From: Siphonodentalium dalli
Lineage: Eukaryota; Mollusca; Scaphopoda; Gadilida; Siphonodentaliidae
Assembly: GCA_032622095.1 (NCBI GenBank)
Contig: CP136061.1
Span: 56,855,301 to 56,919,300 of the forward strand
Length of the DNA: 64,000 nt
Direction: 5' to 3'
Below are positions 59,302-64,000 of the stretch, piece after piece. A program made the translations under genes and the position numbers. How positions within the stretch are numbered: position 1 is the stretch's first letter; each line of letters starts with the position of its first letter. The notes under the pieces were generated by a model. The model saw only the letters and a list, made by a program, of their open reading frames with translations. It did no database searches and was not told the DNA's origin.

Positions 59302-60108
59302 ATTCGGTTGCTTGCTCGTTCCGTTTCAGAAAATAGAATGGAAAGCCTGAATATGCCGAATAAACTTCAATAGCCAAATGGTTTAGTGTATTGGAATTGT
59401 TATTAGTGTAGTGCATGACATACACCATATAGAATCAAATAGTGAATCCGTTGTTACTTCTGAGTATAACTGGGATGTATGTGTTTATGTGGAGTAACAG
59501 ACAAGACATTTTAAAGAAATATTATGGACTTATTAAACTGACAAACACATCTTCTCTATGCCAACAACCAGTAATCAAACTAAATTAACTCACATATCGA
59601 ACCCGGATCTGGAAACACAAAAATAAACAAACAATTTTAACATATATATACCATCTTGTTATTATAATAACGTGTGTAATTGTATGGGGAGAGGGGCTTT
59701 CTAAGTTGTATAACTTGGGCCCCAATCCCAATTGTACATAAACGATACAATAAAATATGTTTAAACTAAACTTTCAAATATAGAACAGACATTGAAATAC
59801 AGAAATTTAGCATGTCTATTCGTAGGCATGTATGATATCTCCGTAACTGTGTGAGTCATGATACGAACCGCTGTTTTTTATGCTTTAAATGCGAGTCACA
59901 TCGTCCCCAGACGAGCTGGCCATGCCAGATAATATACATGCAAAGCTATTATAAAGTTGTCCCCATGATAGTTCTATTGCAAAAAAAGTATGGACACATT
60001 GATGATTTCATGGCGTTAAAAAGTATTTGTAAAACACAGAGTACGACATGTATGTAAAATATCGAGGCTCCATTTGCACTGATATGCCGCGATTCAGTTA
60101 TGAAGTAG
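59302..60108. other. Intergenic sequence, nothing recognised
   Basis: AT-rich; no supported feature. Confidence 0.4.
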
Positions 60109-60306
60109 CTCTTTCTATACTGAATGCGTTCTTCCATTCAGTTATAAACGTATATATTGGAATGTCTATTATTCATTTGGTGGAATCGTCAGAATATAAG
60201 CAGACGACAGATAATAGAAATTCAGATAATAAGTTCAACAAAGATTATTACCTGAACATTTCCCAAGGGATAACTACTCGCCAATGAGTTTATAGTATAG
60301 CAAGGG
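60109..60306. mobile_element. TTAA-type MITE, degraded
   Basis: GCTCTTTCTATACTGAATG at the left and TATAGTATAGCAAGGG plus TTAT at the right; the interior matches 11771-12010 over several blocks. Confidence 0.6.
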
Positions 60307-60712
60307 TTATAACAATTGTTGATGGTTTGAATTTGAAAGTTATCTATAGTGAAGTGGAACAGTCGCGAATGATGACCTTCTGGTCACGTGTTAAGGCGTG
60401 CAAGGTGGAGAAACTGACGAATTGTCAGCTAATCATGCAGGAAACTTACATATGTTGTGGAGCGATCTTATATATAGACGAATGAGTTACGAACACTCGG
60501 CCGGAGGATGAGAATTTACACCATAAAATGTTTCGTGAATCACGCACTTTCGCTCAATATGATTGTTTGCGACAGTCTTTCCCTTCCTACGATATATTGT
60601 AACTGTCGGTTCTATTCCCAGGAGCTGTGCTATCTCCGATATATCCCAGAACCCTTATACTAGTTTTCGTATATGTGTTAAGTGTCGCAAGGATTGCCAC
60701 CTGATGATCGGA

Positions 60713-63700
60713 ATATTAAGGTGGCACACGTATGGCTCGTTTTAGCACTGATATTAAGGTAGCGCACGTATGGCTCGATTTAGCACTGATATTAAGGTGG
60801 CGCACGTATGGCTCGATTTAGCACTGATATTAAGGTGGCGCACGTATGGCTCGTTTTAGCACTGATATTAAGGTAGCGCACGTATGGCTCGTTTTATCAC
60901 TGATATTAAGGTGGCGCACGTATGGCTCGTTTAGCACTGATATTAAGGTGGCGCACGTATGGCTCGTTTTAGCACTGATATTAAGGTGGCACACGTATGG
61001 CTCGTTTAGCACTGATATTAAGGTGGCGCACGTATGGCTCGTTTAGCACTGATATTAAGGTGGCACACGTATGGCTCGTTTAGCACTGATATTAAGGTGG
61101 CACACGTATGGCTCGTTTTAGCACTGATATTAAGGTGGCACACGTATGGCTCGTTTAGCACTGATATTAAGGTGGCGCACGTATGGCTCGTTTTAGCACT
61201 GATATTAAGGTGGCGCACGTATGGCTCGTTTTAGCACTGATATTAAGGTGGCACACGTATGGCTCGATTTAGCACTGATATTAAGGTGGCACACGTATGG
61301 CTCGTTTTAGCATTGATATTAAGGTGGCACACGTATGGCTCGTTTTAGCATTGATATTAAGGTAGCGCACGTATGGCTCGTTTTAGCACTGATATTAAGG
61401 TGGCACACGTATGGCTCGATTTAGCACTGATATTAAGGTGGCGCACGTATGGCTCGTTTTAGCACTGATATTAAGGTGGCACACGTATGGCTCGATTTAG
61501 CACTGATATTAAGGTGGCACACGTATGGCTCGTTTTAGCATTGATATTAAGGTGGCACACGTATGGCTCGTTTTAGCATTGATATTAAGGTGGCACACGT
61601 ATGGCTCATTTTAGCACTGCTATCAAGGTGGCGCACGTATGGCTCGTTTTAGCATTGATATTAAGGTGGCGCACGTATGGCTCGTTTTAGCACTGATATT
61701 AAGGTGGCGCAGGTATGGCTCGTTTTATCACTGATATTAAGGTGGCACACGTATGGCTCGTTTTATCACTGATATTAAGGTGGCACACGTATGGCTCGTT
61801 TTAGCATTGATATTAAGGTGGCGCACGTATGGCTCGTTTTAGCACTGATATTAAGTTGGCACACGTATGGCTCATTTTAGCACTGATATTAAGTTGGCAC
61901 ACGTATGGCTCATTTTAGCACTGATATTACGATGGCACACGTATGGCTCATTTTAGCACTGATATTACGATGGCACACGTATGGCTCATTTTAGCACTGA
62001 TATTAAGTTGGCACACGTATGGCTCATTTTAGCACTGATATTAAGTTGGCACACGTATGGCTCATTTTAGCACTGATATTAAGTTGGCACACGTATGACT
62101 CGTTTTATCACTGATATTAAGGTAGCGCACGTATGGCTCGTTTTAGCATTGATATTAAGGTGGCGCACGTATGGCTCGTTTTATCACTGATATTAAGGTG
62201 GCACACGTATGGCTCGTTTTATCACTGATATTAAGGTGGCACACGTATGGCTCGTTTTATCACTGATATTAAGGTAGCGCACGTATGGCTCGTTTTAGCA
62301 TTGATATTAAGGTGGCGCACGTATGGCTCGTTTTAGCACTGATATTAAGGTAGCGCACGTATGGCTCGTTTTATCACTGATATTAAGGTGGCGCACGTAT
62401 GGCTCGTTTTATCACTGATATTAAGGTGGCACACGTATGGCTCATTTTATCACTGATATTAAGGTGGCGCACGTATGGCTCGTTTTATCACTGATATTAA
62501 GGTGGCGCACGTATGGCTCGTTTTATCACTGATATTAAGGTGGCACACGTATGGCTCGTTTTATCACTGATATTAAGGTGGCGCACGTATGGCTCGATTT
62601 AGCACTGATATTAAGGTGGCGCACGTATGGCTCGATTTAGCACTGATATTAAGGTGGCGCACGTATGGCTCGTTTTATCACTGATATTAAGGTAGCGCAC
62701 GTATGGCTCGTTTTAGCACTGATATTAAGTTGGCACACGTATGGCTCGTTTTAGCACTGATATTAAGGTGGCGCACGTATGGCTCGTTTTAGCACTGATA
62801 TTAAGGTGGCGCACGTATGGCTCGTTTTAGCACTGATATTAAGGTGGCGCACGTATGACTCGTTTTAGCACTGATATTAAGGTGGCACACGTATGGCTCG
62901 TTTAGCACTGATATTAAGGTGGCACACGTATGGCTCGTTTTATCACTGATATTAAGGTGGCGCACGTATGGCTCGTTTTAGCACTGATATTAAGGTGGCG
63001 CACGTATGGCTCGTTTTATCACTGATATTAAGGTGGCGCACGTATGGCTCGTTTAGCACTGATATTAAGGTGGCGCACGTATGACTCGTTTTAGCACTGA
63101 TATTAAGGTGGCGCACGTATGGCTCGTTTTATCACTGATATTAAGGTGGCGCACGTATGACTCGTTTTAGCACTGATATTAAGGTGGCGCACGTATGGCT
63201 CGTTTTATCACTGATATTAAGGTGGCGCACGTATGGCTCGTTTTAGCACTGATATTAAGGTAGCGCACGTATGGCTCGTTTTAGCATTGATATTAAGGTG
63301 GCACACGTATGGCTCGTTTTAGCACTGATATTAAGGTGGCGCACGTATGGCTCGTTTTATCACTGATATTAAGGTGGCGCACGTATGGCTCGTTTTAGCA
63401 CTGATATTAAGGTAGCGCACGTATGGCTCGTTTTAGCACTGATATTAAGGTGGCGCACGTATGGCTCGTTTTAGCATTGATATTAAGGTGGCGCACGTAT
63501 GACTCGTTTTAGCACTGATATTAAGGTGGCACACGTATGGCTCGTTTTATCACTGATATTAAGGTGGCGCACGTATGGCTCGTTTTAGCACTGATATTAA
63601 GGTGGCACACGTATGGCTCGTTTAGCACTGATATTAAGGTGGCGCACGTATGGCTCGATTTAGCACTGATATTAAGGTGGCGCACGTATGGCTCGTTTTA

Positions 63701-64000
63701 GCACTGATATTAAGGTGGCACACGTATGGCTCGTTTTAGCACTGATATTAAGGTGGCACACGTATGGCTCGTTTTAGCACTGATATTAAGGTGGCGCACG
63801 TATGGCTCGATTTAGCACTGATATTAAGGTGGCGCACGTATGGCTCGTTTTATCACTGATATTAAGGTGGCGCAAGTATGACTCGTTTTAGCACTGATAT
63901 TAAGGTGGCGCACGTATGACTCGTTTTATCACTGATATTAAGGTGGCGCACGTATGACTCGTTTTAGCACTGATATTAAGGTGGCGCACGTATGGCTCGT
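60713..64000. repeat. 38-bp minisatellite, ~86 copies, open at right edge
   Basis: Unit GATATTAAGGTGGCGCACGT then ATGGCTCGTTTTAGCACT (37 bp when one T is missing). Variants GGCGCAC/GGCACAC, GGTGG/GGTAG/AGTTGG and TTAGCAC/TTATCAC/TTAGCAT are clustered. A block at ~61850-62095 shares CTCATTTT with AAGTTGG or ACGATGG, showing segmental homogenisation. Unit length not divisible by three prevents long frames. The true array length is unknown because it leaves the window. Confidence 0.97.

Noticed and set aside
60846-61234. Overlapping frames in the 38-bp array as proteins
   Set aside because: Alternating frames arise from repetition and are soon broken by 37/38-bp length changes.

Overview
The window is eukaryotic, intron-rich and AT-rich. 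Its single recognisable host gene is split by introns of 24.8 kb and 7.3 kb. Most of the remaining DNA is minisatellites, MITE-like foldbacks, Helitron-like elements and 5'-truncated LINEs. This combination suggests a marine invertebrate animal such as a hemichordate, mollusc, brachiopod or cephalochordate. I cannot fix the phylum from sequence alone.

Host gene: three minus-strand exons (38758-38524, 13765-13634, 6311-5984) join with matching phases and consensus splice sites. They encode the first ~231 residues of an SLC6 Na+/Cl- dependent neurotransmitter/osmolyte symporter, nearest to the GABA/taurine/creatine/betaine branch. The 3' exons lie beyond the left edge. The TM1 signature carries Val where the family almost always has Trp.

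Layout: 1-5983 is probably intron 3, with two small foldback elements. Intron 2 (6312-13633) holds a 54-bp and an abutting 30-bp minisatellite, a Helitron-like element with both ends visible (10408-11325), and a MITE. Intron 1 (13766-38523) holds adjacent 43-bp and 41-bp arrays, a second Helitron-like element, a 353-bp satellite, a 1.6-kb terminal-inverted-repeat (TIR) element with a minisatellite inside it, a Tc1/mariner-type MITE, a TTAA-flanked nested element whose empty site is visible elsewhere in the window, and a 5'-truncated LINE with a 15-bp target-site duplication. Upstream of the gene (38759-64000) are a third Helitron-like element, a decayed LINE, a 20-bp array of ~98 copies, several nested-palindrome elements, a 157-bp direct duplication around a LINE endonuclease remnant, and a 38-bp array of ~86 copies that runs off the right edge.

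Tandem arrays make up about a fifth of the window. I found no convincing rRNA, tRNA, CRISPR array, operon or complete intron-less host gene. The most informative observations are the SLC6 TM1 substitution, the shared ends of the Helitron-like group, the nested TTAA insertion with its empty-site paralogue, and the multi-hairpin foldback family.
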